Shown here piece after piece: positions 9,577-22,500 of a stretch of 64,000 nt of DNA (positions are counted from its first letter, which is position 1; every line of letters begins with the position of its first letter). Where the stretch lies: the NCBI GenBank assembly GCA_030248135.1, contig JASANC010001151.1, positions 1 to 64,000 on the forward strand, written 5' to 3'. The DNA comes from Theristus sp. LFF4_11. Lineage: Eukaryota; Nematoda; Chromadorea; Monhysterida; Xyalidae. Both the position numbers and the translations under genes were made by a program. Under the pieces are notes generated by a model. The model was given only the letters and a program-made list of their open reading frames with translations, was not told the DNA's origin and ran no database searches.

Positions 9577-12500
9577 TCATTGGCAGCATATATTTGAATT
9601 GTATCGGGACGAAAATAGACACTGCCCTGCGTTCGGGCAGAGTCCCACAGTGCCTGCTCCGCATACCAACGGTGAATTCGATCCCGGAAATAATGAAGCG
9701 CTTCTGCCTGGCGGACACCCATGCTCTGAAGTGACGTAAACCATAAAAGTTGCACGTCGCAATGAAGCATGTAGATTTCAGTTGTACTTTGGGCAACACA
9801 AACGTTGAAGTAATCTTCTTCACATGGAGTTGTTCACCAACATTTTTAGCAACCATTTTTGTGTCTTGTGTGTCGTTCAATCAGTGAACCTCAACTGCAC
9901 ACTGAAGTGCTTGAAAAAATCAACAAACCGTCTCGCTGCAGCGCAGACTGGCAACACTGGAATCGTCTCGCTTGATTGCTGAATTCGCAAGTATACCCCG
10001 ATGGACAGCCGGTGCCAGCGCCAGGAGCAACACACTGAGCTTCGGTCAGTGCTGCTGATCCGTCGTTACACGTGGCAGGTGATGTTGCTGACGAAGGAAA
10101 ATTACAAACGTTGAGAAGTGACTGTTGTCAATTTGTTGTTGTGTGTTGCAAAAAGTGTTGAAAGTGACCAACATTGGAGACCACAACAGAAGTTTCCCTG
10201 CGTCGTATAAAGACAATTGAAACCGGCCGCGCATTGTGTGGGTGATGTGCATGAAGTACGACCACTCGGCGGACTTCGGTACGGTGATGGACATGGATCA
10301 CTTGCTGCACATTGCATAAATGAACGTTTACATGCTGGCACGACCACGATTAACAATGAGTCATAAAATACCCCAACCACATCAAATAAGACTGAATTAT
10401 AGTACAGTTTGTTTTGGTGTGTATAATGCTGTAGTGACCTGGTGGTATGACGATCGGCTGTGATGATCCGGAAGGACAACAACCGAACACGTTCGGTAAT
10501 TGTTGGGCACAATAAAAGTTCGACCCGTAAGCCGCACAGGAACCCGCCAATGTCGGGTTACAAGAGCCAACCGGCTGTGTGTTTGAATTTGGGCAGAAAC
10601 CTGTCGCGCTACCTGAATGGACAATTACCATTCACGGACGTTCTAATTTTCTTGTCAACGGAATCGTCACCACCTGATCCCGGTTGACAACAATAAAACA
10701 AAAACGTTGTTGGCGATTGTTGACAGCTGTACGGAGGTTGACAATTAGCAGAGCCTGCGCCCGTTGTGCACACCACTGGAGCACCGTTGTATTGCAACGA
10801 GGTGAAACCGTTTGGACAAACATCCGCTGTCAAAATGAAGGATAGATTATGTTGTAAAGTGACGTTTAATTTATTTTCACTTCCGACCGTTAATTGACAA
10901 ACCAGCATTGCCTGTCGGTTCGCAGCAATAATAAGAACTGAGCGCAGTCGGGCTGGCGCGGCAAACACTTGGTGTCGGACAATTTGGGTAGCTCACTGGA
11001 TTACAATGTGATGGTTGACCAGTGTAGTCATTGCGAGGTTTCCATCCTTGTCCGCACACATCTACAGCAGAGAGAGTAATTTCATTAACATAGCTTGTAA
11101 AAACGCATTACGTTACGTTAAAAAACGCATTAAGTTATACGTTGAAAGTGCCATATATCCCTTACTGTCTGCTTGCACCGGACCACAGCAAGTGCCAGAT
11201 ACCGACTGAATATTGTTGACGATGACCGGACGCGCTTGGCAGGTGTATCCTGTTCCAAGTGTTGAGCACGATGTTGATATTGTCGGAAGACACTCATACG
11301 GTGTCGAGGTTGCAGGATGAAGATATGGAAGACCTCCTTGCGGACATACAACTGCAACATGCAACTGTGTGTGTGTGTGAGCGTTCAGTGAACATACAGT
11401 CAATCTCGCTAATATACGCAACTAGCTGATTGGTTGGTCATAGCAACTCTCAGCGCTGATTGGTTCATCGTGAGGTGTTCTCAGCGCTGATTGGTTAGTC
11501 ATCACGTCATGTTCGCGTCATGTTGCATATATTTTCCAGATGGACTGTACAAACTATTACGTAATAAACCCAACAAACAGCTGCATGCTCACGATTGGCT
11601 GGCGTGCCGCAGCAGTAGTACTGAAAGCGCGATGGACTGTAGCGACACTGGTATCCTGCTGGACAGTCGCCAACGTTCGGTGTGCAGTGACGTGCCTCGT
11701 GTGTCATCGAGTCGATCCAAGGCGACAATGATGCGGGGCAGGTGCCCAGCTGTTAATGTTTGACTTTAGTTGAAATGGAGAGGCTTCAACAACCCGGAAA
11801 ATATTCGACTTATATAACTCGACGTCTCACCGGTGCATTTGAGCCGCAACACAAGCCACCGCCGAACAGAGCACTTTGAACGCAGGTGTATCGTCCATCG
11901 GAGCATTGTTGGCCGACAACACATCTGATCAGTTGACTGTTGATGTCGCTAAAATCTTGAAGTGCGACTTCACCGTCCGGGCAGTCTGTAATATGATTCT
12001 AAGATTCTTCATGCATGATCTCTCTGTTGACGGACGTCGGGGGGGATCAATGAAAGCACTCTGGCCTTACCAGCACTGTTGCAGTAGCCAAGACATTTAG
12101 CTCGCGATGCGAAGTTGTTTCGATTGCCACCGCATCCGCGAAATTGAAATGGCTCGCAGGTCTTTGTATTTGAATTAAAGAACCAGCGGGTCACTGAATA
12201 AGTCAAACATTGAACACCGTCCAGTCGAGACAGAGAACATACAGACGCTGAAAATGTGAAAAAAATTATTGTTATGTACTATGTATGCTTGATTGAAATA
12301 ACCACCGTTTACGTAGAACAGTGACCTCTCGTGGGACAGCAGTAGTTGTTACGTTGCTGTGTGGTGCTGGTACGTGACACAACTGTCGTGCAGAAGTAGC
12401 CAGTGGGACATGATGCGCTGGTTGTAACGCACGTTTCGTAGACACCATTCGCTTGCACAAAAGGAGTTCCTCCATATGGGCAACCTGGAAGCTTTGTACA

Positions 12501-15186
12501 CGTTTAGGTGGTATTTGCTTCCGCACTTCAATGCACCTAACAAATTTCGTTTACTCGACTTCACGTTTTGTCACGTACCACCAGCGCCGCAATATTCCAG
12601 ACAATCTTGCTGAGTGGCAAAGTTGTTACTATTGCCATCGCAACCGTAATAGGTAAACGTTTCGCAACGATTAGTTGTGGAGCTGTAGTACCAGCGACTG
12701 ACAGTTGTACTCAAGCAACTTGTGCCGGCGCTGTACGACAGGCCACATGTGTAGGCTGTAAGTTTGAGTCAGCGTGCACAAATAAAATCAGTGGAGAATC
12801 AACTACTGAAACGTTTTTCTAGAAAGAGTAATGCACTTTTTGTTGGGCAGCAGCTGTAGGTCGATCCATCATAAGTGCAGACGTAGTTTGTCGGACAGGA
12901 AGTCACTGTGGACGATATGCCGCTGCACACCAAGTAACGTCCGCTTGAATCTTTGTATGGCTCGCCTTGCGGACAACTGCCCTGTCCTTGAATAGCAACG
13001 GTTGTCTTACTTTGAGTTTATTATTGATCAGCTAATGAAATAGCAACGTACGAGAGACGTCCGTGCAAAATTTTGCACAGTCGTCGTAGGTTGCGAAATT
13101 GTTGTCATTGCCTTGGCAACCAGTGTAGTCAAACTCTTGGCACACTCCAGTGGCTGAATTGAACCACCACCTTTTGGTGTACTGATAGCAGGCGCCCGCG
13201 CTTTGCGGCTGTTTGCAGACGGTTTCTGGAAATGTTTTGGTGGTTGTCGTCATTTCCATGGACTGAAAACATGAACAATTTGCGTTTCACGTTTTGTTGG
13301 ACAGCAGACTGAATTTTTGCACTCGTAGCCTCCGGGGCAGCCACTTCCACAGTTTCGATTTTGACCTTGTCCATCAGTCAACGGTGATCCGGCGTCACAA
13401 AGTCCTATTGAAAAGTCAATTGTTTTTTGATTGTGTAATTGTTAGTACTGTTGGATTGCTTGTTTAATTTTCCGAAGTTTCAAATTTAATGAGTGAAAAC
13501 GAACGTTTTGAACAGAACTGTAAACAGTGATTCTCGGAAAGAAAATTGTTATAGTTGCCAGCGTAGCCGGTGTAAGTGAACGGGCGACACTGCCGCAGAG
13601 TCTCATCGTAGTACCAGCTGTATTTTTTGAACGATTTTCGGTTGAAACTGGCTGCTAGCGAACAACCTACATAATAATGTCAGCGATCACAAGTTCATGC
13701 CAACCGATTCAATGTTTTTGCGTAACCAGGAATTGCCAGTCCAGAATCGTAGTTAGCAGTTGGAACATCAAGTGTGGTCACTTGATATGGGCGCCCACCG
13801 TACTTGCTGCACACGAATGCTACAATGTTGACGAAATAAAAGAAATGAGTCAGCACTGCAATTAGCATAACTTCACCGATTGACTTACAAACTGTTGGAC
13901 AACAAACACTCGACGTTCCGATGTCTTTGCATTCGAAGTTCCTGTCCGCACAGTACGTTGTTGTTCCTGAGGTCCGTGTACAGTACGTAATCGTTGGCTT
14001 CGATGTCAGGCCCACAGTCTGCATCGCTCCGTACAGTGGCGAGCCACGTGGACAGACTGAAAGCATTTTTTAAACAACCTGTGTTGACCAATTGTGGATG
14101 CTGGTGTTTTACATCCCATCCCTTTTGAATATCATACTAACAATCTTTGCAGTAGCTTTCGCATTGTTCCATTGTTTCGAAATTGTTCGCATTGCCTCCA
14201 GACCCGTAGTAAGTAAATGTTTCGCAGTTATTGGTCAATGAGTTGTAATAAAATCTGGTTGAATAGGTACCACCAGCGCCCGAGCCACCGGAACCACTAT
14301 CTTGCGGCTGGATGCATGTCAATGCTGAAGAGAAAAGCAGTATCCGTTTCACTTTTATGTTTAACCGTGCGGAAACATTCGCCAAATAATGCGCGAAATC
14401 GCACCTCTGCCCGGGCAGCAGATACCGACTTTGCCGCCATTGGCCGATGTGCAAGTTGACGTTTTGCAAACGCAGTCGTACATCTGGGGACAGTCTGGCT
14501 GATCAACCACTGGCGCTGCTGTGCCGCAAGTGTACGTCGGTAACGGTGTATAGGGTCCGTTCAATGGGCACTGGCCTGAAAATAATGGAGAAGTTGCGAA
14601 AATGACATGTCAAATCAACGGTGCACAACACAGAATAAGAGAGTTCGGTTAAATAGAGCGCTGTTCACCATAATTGATGCAAATGACGCCGTCACGCGTG
14701 CGAAAGCCCGGTTGATTATTCGCGCATCGACACGATCCCGAGGAGCAATACGAGCCCGGCCAGACCGCCGCACACTGCTGACTGTACTGGCAGCCAGATT
14801 CGTCCGGGTTGATTTCTGGAAAACCACTCTACTTATGGTTTTTGGTCGGAACTGAAGAATTGAATCGGCTTGAAGATATACTCACTTTTCCAGCAGTACC
14901 CATTAATGTCAGTGTAAGAAGAAAGACATCGACAACGTTTCGAACTGTCGCAGTACGCACCGCTACTACCGCAGTCGATGCTTTGTGAGCAAGCCCGACC
15001 AGTGATCTGGCCCATTGCTTGTTTCGCTGGAATGGAAGCGACAGGAAGTCACATGCAGTCGAACTAGGCGGTGAGCGAGGTACGCTGCGGCAGACAGTAA
15101 GAAAACTCACCGCTTAACAACGACAATAAAAATAAAAACGCGGAATATGATGAAATCATATTGTTTCTATTTCTACTGATGGCCAT
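9577..15186 (-). CDS. Gene B: secreted multi-Kunitz, lustrin-type Cys-rich protein
   Basis: Paralogue of genes A and C with the same module order. Exon 1 (15111-15186) encodes a signal peptide whose hydrophobic core is SAFLFLLSLLS; exon 2 begins at 15026 with the sequence before the first EB-like module (to about 14886). Then: EB2 14660-14817, Cys-rich 14402-14575, K1 14147-14325, lustrin-like 13888-14058, K2 split 13694-13822 and 13520-13621, lustrin-like 13293-13406, K3 13055-13228, lustrin-like 12842-12990, K4 12582-12758, lustrin-like 12319-12488, K5 12074-12248. Nine tail modules follow near 11829-11990, 11575-11740, 11170-11352, 10897-11062, 10663-10832, 10452-10620, 10163-10310, 9917-10076 and 9577-9732, ending NICCQ and TGA. 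There is no separate short exon ending in KRQ here; the equivalent residues (AKQ) open exon 2. All modules seen are open. Confidence 0.85.
11411..11535 (+). repeat. Repeat family with ATTGGTT motifs, copy 1
   Basis: It begins CGCTAATATACGCAACTAGC, carries several CGCTGATTGGTTA-like units, then CATCACGTCAT, and ends GTTGCATATATTT, an imperfect inverse of the start. About 125 bp match 36808-36942 almost throughout. It sits in the gene B intron between tail modules 2 and 3. MITE-like, superfamily unknown. Confidence 0.7.
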
Positions 15187-16530
15187 CGCTGAAAAAAAAT
15201 TGAAGTCAACCGCATAAAAACGTCACGCACTAGCCGAAAAGTAAGACCTGAAAACCACTGTGTCTGTCTGTGCGTGCATCGAATAAGCTGACCGCCAAAT
15301 GAAAAACAATATAATTTACTTTGACCGGTTTTTTTTGTCACCGTACACAAGTGATCGTACTTTCACACCAAGCACGCAGATGAATGCAGAATCAACGAGT
15401 TTTCAAGTATCAACCTGACAAAGCATTACTGGGCTCGAACTTTCAATAACACAAAAAAAAACGGCGGTGGTAAAGATCGGATGGCGGCGGCAGGGCGGCT
15501 TTGCAAAATCGCTTAACCGCTTTGCACAGACCAGTAAAGCCGGCTCGGATTATTGTACAGAGTGTCTTGAAGTGCGAAGGCCAATCGATTACTTCAAACC
15601 GAGGCAACGTTTCAACAACAACAGCGACAGAACGGTTCTAATGTTCTGATCCGCAAAACCGTGCTTTTTAAAGGCACGGTTTATTATTTCAACACATGAA
15701 AATTCTTAGTTTTTGACGAAAATTGTGTAATTCATAACGTTGAGCCCAACCGTGCGCTGAACCTGTTGATTATCAACATTGCTAAAGATCAAATGATACA
15801 GCCTATACCAGTTATGCGCTTTGGTTAGGCGTCTGGTCGACGGTTTTGTTTGCGCACTTCATCGGCGCGCTTTTTTGCTGCTCATATAGTAAGTTATAAT
15901 AATGCAACAGAAAATACTACAAGCGTACTAGAATAATGGTATTAGTAAACTCAAGATTCAGTTTTATTTGATTGTTTATCTTCAACACTAAACGCCGGCG
16001 TTTTGACGTTTTGCTGCCGAACAATAGCTTAACAAGATAGTGGCACGTTTTTGCGTTTTGCAGTTTTGAAATCTCGACTTCAAACCAGCTTCTTCAGGCA
16101 TTACCTCAGTTGTTGATGTTTGTTAAAGCTGTTTACACTTTCAAGTGCTAAATATGGCAAGGCAAACACGAATAACATCCACGTCCGTCCGATCGGGCAA
16201 GCACTGACTGCTGGTTTGACTGAGTATCTCTGTTAAATGTGGTTTCAATCTGGCGTGCCAGTAAATGGAATATAGTTCAAAACACCCTTGCTACCGTTCA
16301 GCTGTTCTGACTCTTACCGCCAATTATGAAATGAAGCTAAATCAGTTTTTATTGTCAACTGCATCATAACGTTTCAAAAGTTTCAAACATCAAATCTCGC
16401 TAAAAGCTATGCAGCTAACAAAACCTATCAAGAAAGTTTTAACTGACTTGTGACAATAGAACTGCATGAAATAGCGAAGCAAGAAAGACAGAAAGCAAGA
16501 ACAACAGTTGAACAAAAGAACTGGAATTGG
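15187..16530. other. Intergenic spacer between gene B and gene C
   Basis: About 1.3 kb upstream of the gene B start codon and downstream of the gene C stop codon. No coding frame with family features, no RNA gene and no clear repeat was seen. The size is like the A-B spacer, which fits duplication of a whole gene unit. Confidence 0.55.
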
Positions 16531-19500
16531 TCAGCGTTGACAACAAATGTATCTGCTGTAACGTGTTGACGGAAGACATTGGCCACCGTTTGGACATTGT
16601 GCTGGCGTCCCACTGACACATTCAAGCGGCGACTGAGTGTTCGGGTATAACGATGCTCTGAAGCCAACCGGACAACCGTGAACTGTAACAGAAATCACAG
16701 ATTTGCAAACAACCGTTTCAGCTTACAATGTTTTAGCAATATAAGATGTGGTAGACTGAATGTTATTGTCGGCTACATACCGTCCGGCTGCAGCACTGGC
16801 GATGATGCGCAACATTGAAAACGACCAGCCGTAGTGCTGAACTCGCAAGTGAACGTACTCGGACAGCCCGTGCCTGAGCCGGCCGCCGTGCATGACCCGC
16901 CGGTCAATGGGCTAGAACCGTCACTGCACTGTGCGGTTGCTGGACCTGGAGAAGGTGCACTTGGTTTCGGTGCGCGTGCGCACCGCACGGTTTTGGTGAA
17001 CGCACGGTATCAGGAATAGTGTTGCCACACAATACAGGACGTATATTGTGCACACCTACCGCTGGACAGTCCACAACAGAAGCTGCCCTGCGTTGTTGGC
17101 GAGCAATAATAGCCGCTTGCACATTGTACTTGTGATACACAGGTCGTTCGACCAGTGCTTGGACTCCGGTATGGCCGGGGACAGGGGTCGGTGCTTGCTG
17201 AGAACAAAAACCAGCTGTGGGTAATTGTTGTAATGGCTGTTTCTGATTTGTAAAAACGTGAATGCTCTGAAAATCTAACGTGATTGTGTTGTTGGAAACA
17301 CGTTTGATGATTGACAACAACCATAATTGCCAACGGCAACTTCGGTGCAGGCAAACGTGCTGCCATACGGTGTGCACGATCCAGATTGAGTTGGAGAACA
17401 TGCTCCAACCGGACGTACGGTGGTTCCCGGACAAAAACCGATTGCAGGATTGGTGCCTGAATCTAATGTTTTTTTACAGATGCTTCTTTTCTTACTAAAG
17501 CTGTTTATGCTTCTTTGGACGGTGCTAGACTCACCGTCAGCCTTGCAACAGTAATATAAAAAGTTGCGTGGAGATTGCTGACAGCTGTATGGCGGCTGAC
17601 ACTGAGCGGATGCTGCACCGGATGTGCAGATCACTGGAGAACCGTTGTAGCTTAGCGCGGAATTGCCAGTCGGACAGACATTTGCTGCAAGTTGTGCAAA
17701 ACTTACCAATGAATTTTTATACTTGAAGTGTGCGGCTGAATGCAGTGTTGCTGTCTGCACACCTGTTGTGCCGGTCTGTTCGCAGCAGTAGTACGAACCG
17801 ACATTACTGGCACTAGCGTGACAAACGGATGGCGCCAAGCAGTTCGGATAAATCACAGGGTGACATCGTGCCGGTTGACCGGTGTAATCGTTTTTTGGTG
17901 TCCAGCCCGGCCCACAAACAGCTGTATTAGACCGTGTTTCATTGATCAGTCGGCGAAATTAGCTTTATAAAATGGAGAAAAACACACTTGTAACCGTTGC
18001 AGCACTGCAACACGTGCCGACGACTGACAAAATGCCGCTAATGGCGATGGTGCGTGCTTGACAAGTGTGTCCGGTGCCAAGTGAGGCGCAAGAGTTTGCG
18101 TCCGTTGGTAGACACGGATACGGCTGAGTGCTGCCCGGGTAGAGATATGGGGTACCGCCTTGAGGGCAAACCGCTGCAATCAGTGGCAGTTTGAAACCAG
18201 TGAGGTTCGATTATTGCGAAACAGCCAAGTACGAATAAAACGACAAACAGGAAGCGGGCGTTCCACAGCAGAAAAACTGCGATCTTAGTGCACTGTAGCG
18301 GCATTGGTAGCCGGATGGACAGTCTGCGACGTTCGGTGTACACGTGCGCGGTGAGTTCGACAGAGCGTCGATCCATGGCGTCAGACCAGCATCGCACGTG
18401 TCAGCCTGGCCACACAATTGCATTCGGGTGCGGTTGCAAAATTATGTGAACACACACACACACATCAACGGTGAACGAATGCACGGCCGCAGCGTATTGC
18501 AGTAAATTTGTTGTGGTTGTTGTTGTTGTTGGGATTTTTAGGCGATGTTTTTCGCCAGGGCTAACCCAGAGAAGCGTACAGAACGCCATTGAGTAGGGCG
18601 CCCATCGAGTTTTCGTCTATCATTAAGTGCCTATACACCCCTCGGCGGGGCTCGATCCCCCGAGCGCACAGACTGCAGTCGAACGCACTACCACCAGGCC
18701 ACGAGCGTGACAATATACCGGCGCACTAGATCCACAGCAGATTCCGCCACCAAACACCGAACTGGCAATGCACGTGAACCGAGAATCCGAGCAGCTGCTC
18801 CCAACGGTGCACTGTGCCACAGCTGCGTTCGTTGCTGTTTGCATCGCCACTTGACCATCCGGGCAGTCTGGACAAGAAAAGTTTTGCCACACAAATATGG
18901 TCAGCGCATCAACGCAACATTTACAACATATATTTGTAGCGTTTTCACCTGCGCTGTTGCAAAAGGCGAGACACTGTTCGCGAGTCGCGAAATTATTGCG
19001 GTTTCCACTGCATCCGCGGAATTGAAACTGTTCGCATGTTTTGGTGACCGAATTGAAAAACCATCGTATCACTGGTGAAACAAGACAGGGCACACCATCT
19101 AACCGTGGTGAGGTACACACCGATGCTGCAAGAATGTCGAATACTATTTAAAATCGTTGTGAATGTTTTTGAAGGTACAGTAAATTTACCACGTGTTGGA
19201 CAGCAATAGTTATTGCGTTGTTGCGTCGTACCAATGGTGATTGTGACCGAAGCACATGTGTACTGACTTGGACAGCCACTACTTGTGCCAACAGTACTGC
19301 TTCCGGTTGCAGTGCACGTCACATAGGCACCATTTGACTGAACAAATGGAGTACCGCCGTATGGGCATCCTGGCAAATTTGTAACGTGTATGAACAGGTA
19401 GTGGTTTTAGTATCATGGAAGGCGCGGCAACTAACTCGCACAATATTATTTCACAAAGCTCATTGCAAAAATTTTAAAAATTCATCATTGGTACTAAACG

Positions 19501-22500
19501 GGCTAAAAACCGGTGCTCTGAGGTGATTCGAGTTATGCTGATTACAAGTATGGAGGTTTCCACATTGCAGTTCCCGTCTTTACCCTATAGCATAATCGTG
19601 AAGCATAATAGAGTTCGAAGAAACTCTTTGAGATATAAACAGAAAACACAAGTTCGGAAAAATGCCCTAAGAGCATAAAAAAGGCCAAATATTATTTCAT
19701 ATTGCGTCAGATAGAAAACGTGGAAATAATACTTGCGCCAATATATTTTTGTTCTTGTCAAAGCGCTAATATTATTTCTGTTTCTACCCATTTTTCGACA
19801 CTTTATATGAATGCATGGTCTTGAAAAATGCTTGTGTCACACTTTTCTATCTGCCGCAATCTGAAGTAATATTTGGCCTTTCTTATGCCCTTCGGGCATT
19901 TTCCGAACTTGTGAAGAATAAGAAAAGAAAATAAACGACGAGACCTCCAACAGAACAATAATCCTGACAGTCCTGTTGCGCAGCGAAATTGTTGCTATTG
20001 CCGTCGCATCCATAGTACGTGAATGTTTCGCACTTTTTCGTTGTTGAACTGTAATAGTAGCGAGTGACGCTTGTCGACAGGCACGCTGTGCCGGCGTCCG
20101 AAGCCAGCGAGCACGTGTATGCTGCAGACGCATATTGTGCATATTGTGGATTTATTCAAACGTGTCCGGACTAAAACGTCATTTGCTTTCAAAACGCCCG
20201 TTTGTGAAAGTACAGGCACTAAAATTTAAAGTTTGGTATGACTGATTCGACATTCACCATTTGTTTATGGGAAGAAATCGGCTAAACGGACAGTCTGGTT
20301 TGCTGGGAACGACAAGCGCATGTTTTGCGGCACATGACGTCATTTTTAAATGGGACACGTTCGAAAAAATACATATCTAAGATAATACAATGAAATTACG
20401 AAAAAAACCATTGAACAAATTTTCGCCGTACATTTTGTCGGGCAACAACTGTACGTTTTTCCGTCGTACGTGCACACGTAACTAGCGGGACAAACGGTCA
20501 CCGTCGCATGAGGCCCGTTGCACACGTAATAGTTGCCACTGCTGTCCTTATATGCGTCACCTTGCGCGCATACGCCGGAAACTGAAGAATGACCAACATT
20601 TAAAACAATGACTGATTTAAAAAACATCATTATCGACTGGATATCGGAATATTGTGAATACCGGGCACATCTTGACAGAACTTTGCACAGTCATCGTAAG
20701 TGGCGAAATTGTTATCATTGCCCTGGCAGCCAGTGTAGTCGAATTCTTGGCAAACTCCGGTCATCGCATTATACCACCAGCGCTTGGTGAACTGGAAACA
20801 GGCACCGACGCTTTGCGGCTGCTTGCACACGGTTTCTAAAAAGTTGAATGTAGTACTTGCACAATCCAATTGCCAGTATACCCATAGCCCATACACGTGT
20901 GTTGAAGAACCGAAAAACGCACGTTTAGTTGGACAACATGCGAGATTCTGTTTGCATAAATATCCACTGGGACAACCGGTGCCGCACAAACGATTGTTGC
21001 CTTGACCATCAGTCAGCGGACTCCCAGCATCACACAATCCTGCAATATTTTTTAGCAATCATCAGATAATTGCGAGCGGAAGTTTTGAAGAAGTTTGATT
21101 AAAACTCAACGAACGCTTGGCACAATATTGCTGGCAATGCGACTGTGAAAGAAAATTGTTGAAGTTGCCCAAGTAACCAAGATAGGTAAACGGCATACAT
21201 TGACGACTCGTCTCAGAATAATACCATCTGAAATGTAATCAGGTTTTTGATGGACTTCCAACAGCACGAACAAGCTATAATTCTGAACTTCGCAAAGAAA
21301 CAATTTCCGAGTTTACTAACCTGTTTGAGGCTATACTTGGTGTGCCGGGTATGGCCATGCCAGGATCGTGATCGGTTGTCGGTGCCAGAATACCCGTAGT
21401 TGATGGGTTTGATGGATCGCTTCGATAGTTCCGTCCGCCTAGTTTGCTGCATATTGCAGCTGAAGAAATGCTTGAACAATAGCGTTCCGTACATCCAAAA
21501 ACTTTCATAATTTTCGTGTGTACATGTGCGTCTTACCAACGGAAGGACAGCACATGTTTTGGGTGCCGATTTCCGTGCACTCAAAATTTGTCGCACACGT
21601 TGATGACGTAGTGGTGCCGCTTGTTGTCGTGCAGTACACGATCTGCTGCTTCGAGGCCAAACCAACAGTTACCATTGCAGCATACTGTGGAGCGCCTCTC
21701 GGGCAAACTGCAAGAAAATAAATTTCGAATCAAGGCAGATGCTCTGCAACATACCGTTCTTTCCAGTAACTAACAGTTTGTGCAGTAACTCTCGCACTGT
21801 TCTTGCGTTGGAAAGTTATTAGCGTTTCCACCAGATCCGTAATACATGAACGTTTCGCAATTGCCCGTGATCGGATTGTGAAAATAACGCGTCGAATATC
21901 CCGTTGCACCACTGCCGCTGCCGCCATCTTGCGGCTGAATGCACGCCAGAGCTGCGCGCATTGCGTAAAACGTTGTTTGGAACAAATTCATGACACTTCA
22001 ACGATCGATTCGTCACAATTCGAGGAACGCAACGCAGAATGCTATTACCTCGAGATGGACAACAAATGCCCGCAGCAGTGCCTGCCAGTGCATTACAGTT
22101 CGAACTTGTACAAAAGCAATCGTATAACTCCGGGCAACCAGCATCAGTGATCGGCTGTCCGGTGCCACAGGTGAATCCGCCCAAAAGTTGCGTATACGCT
22201 CCATTGATTGGACATTGGCCTAAAGTTGAGTGGCCGCTTAAAACTCATAAACGCGTATACCTCTCACAAAACGGGATCGCTTGTCGTGAATTGTTGAAAA
22301 ATGTACCATAGTTTACGCATACAATGCCGTCTCGTGTGAGGAATCCAGGCTGATTATTGGCGCAGCGACACGAACCGGAGCTACAATAAGAACCAGGCCA
22401 TACAGCCGCACACTGCTGACTATATTGACAGCCGGACTCGTCTGGGTTGATCTCTAAAAAACCGAAAACTTTTCGTAAAAAAACGCTTTCGGTCGTTCTG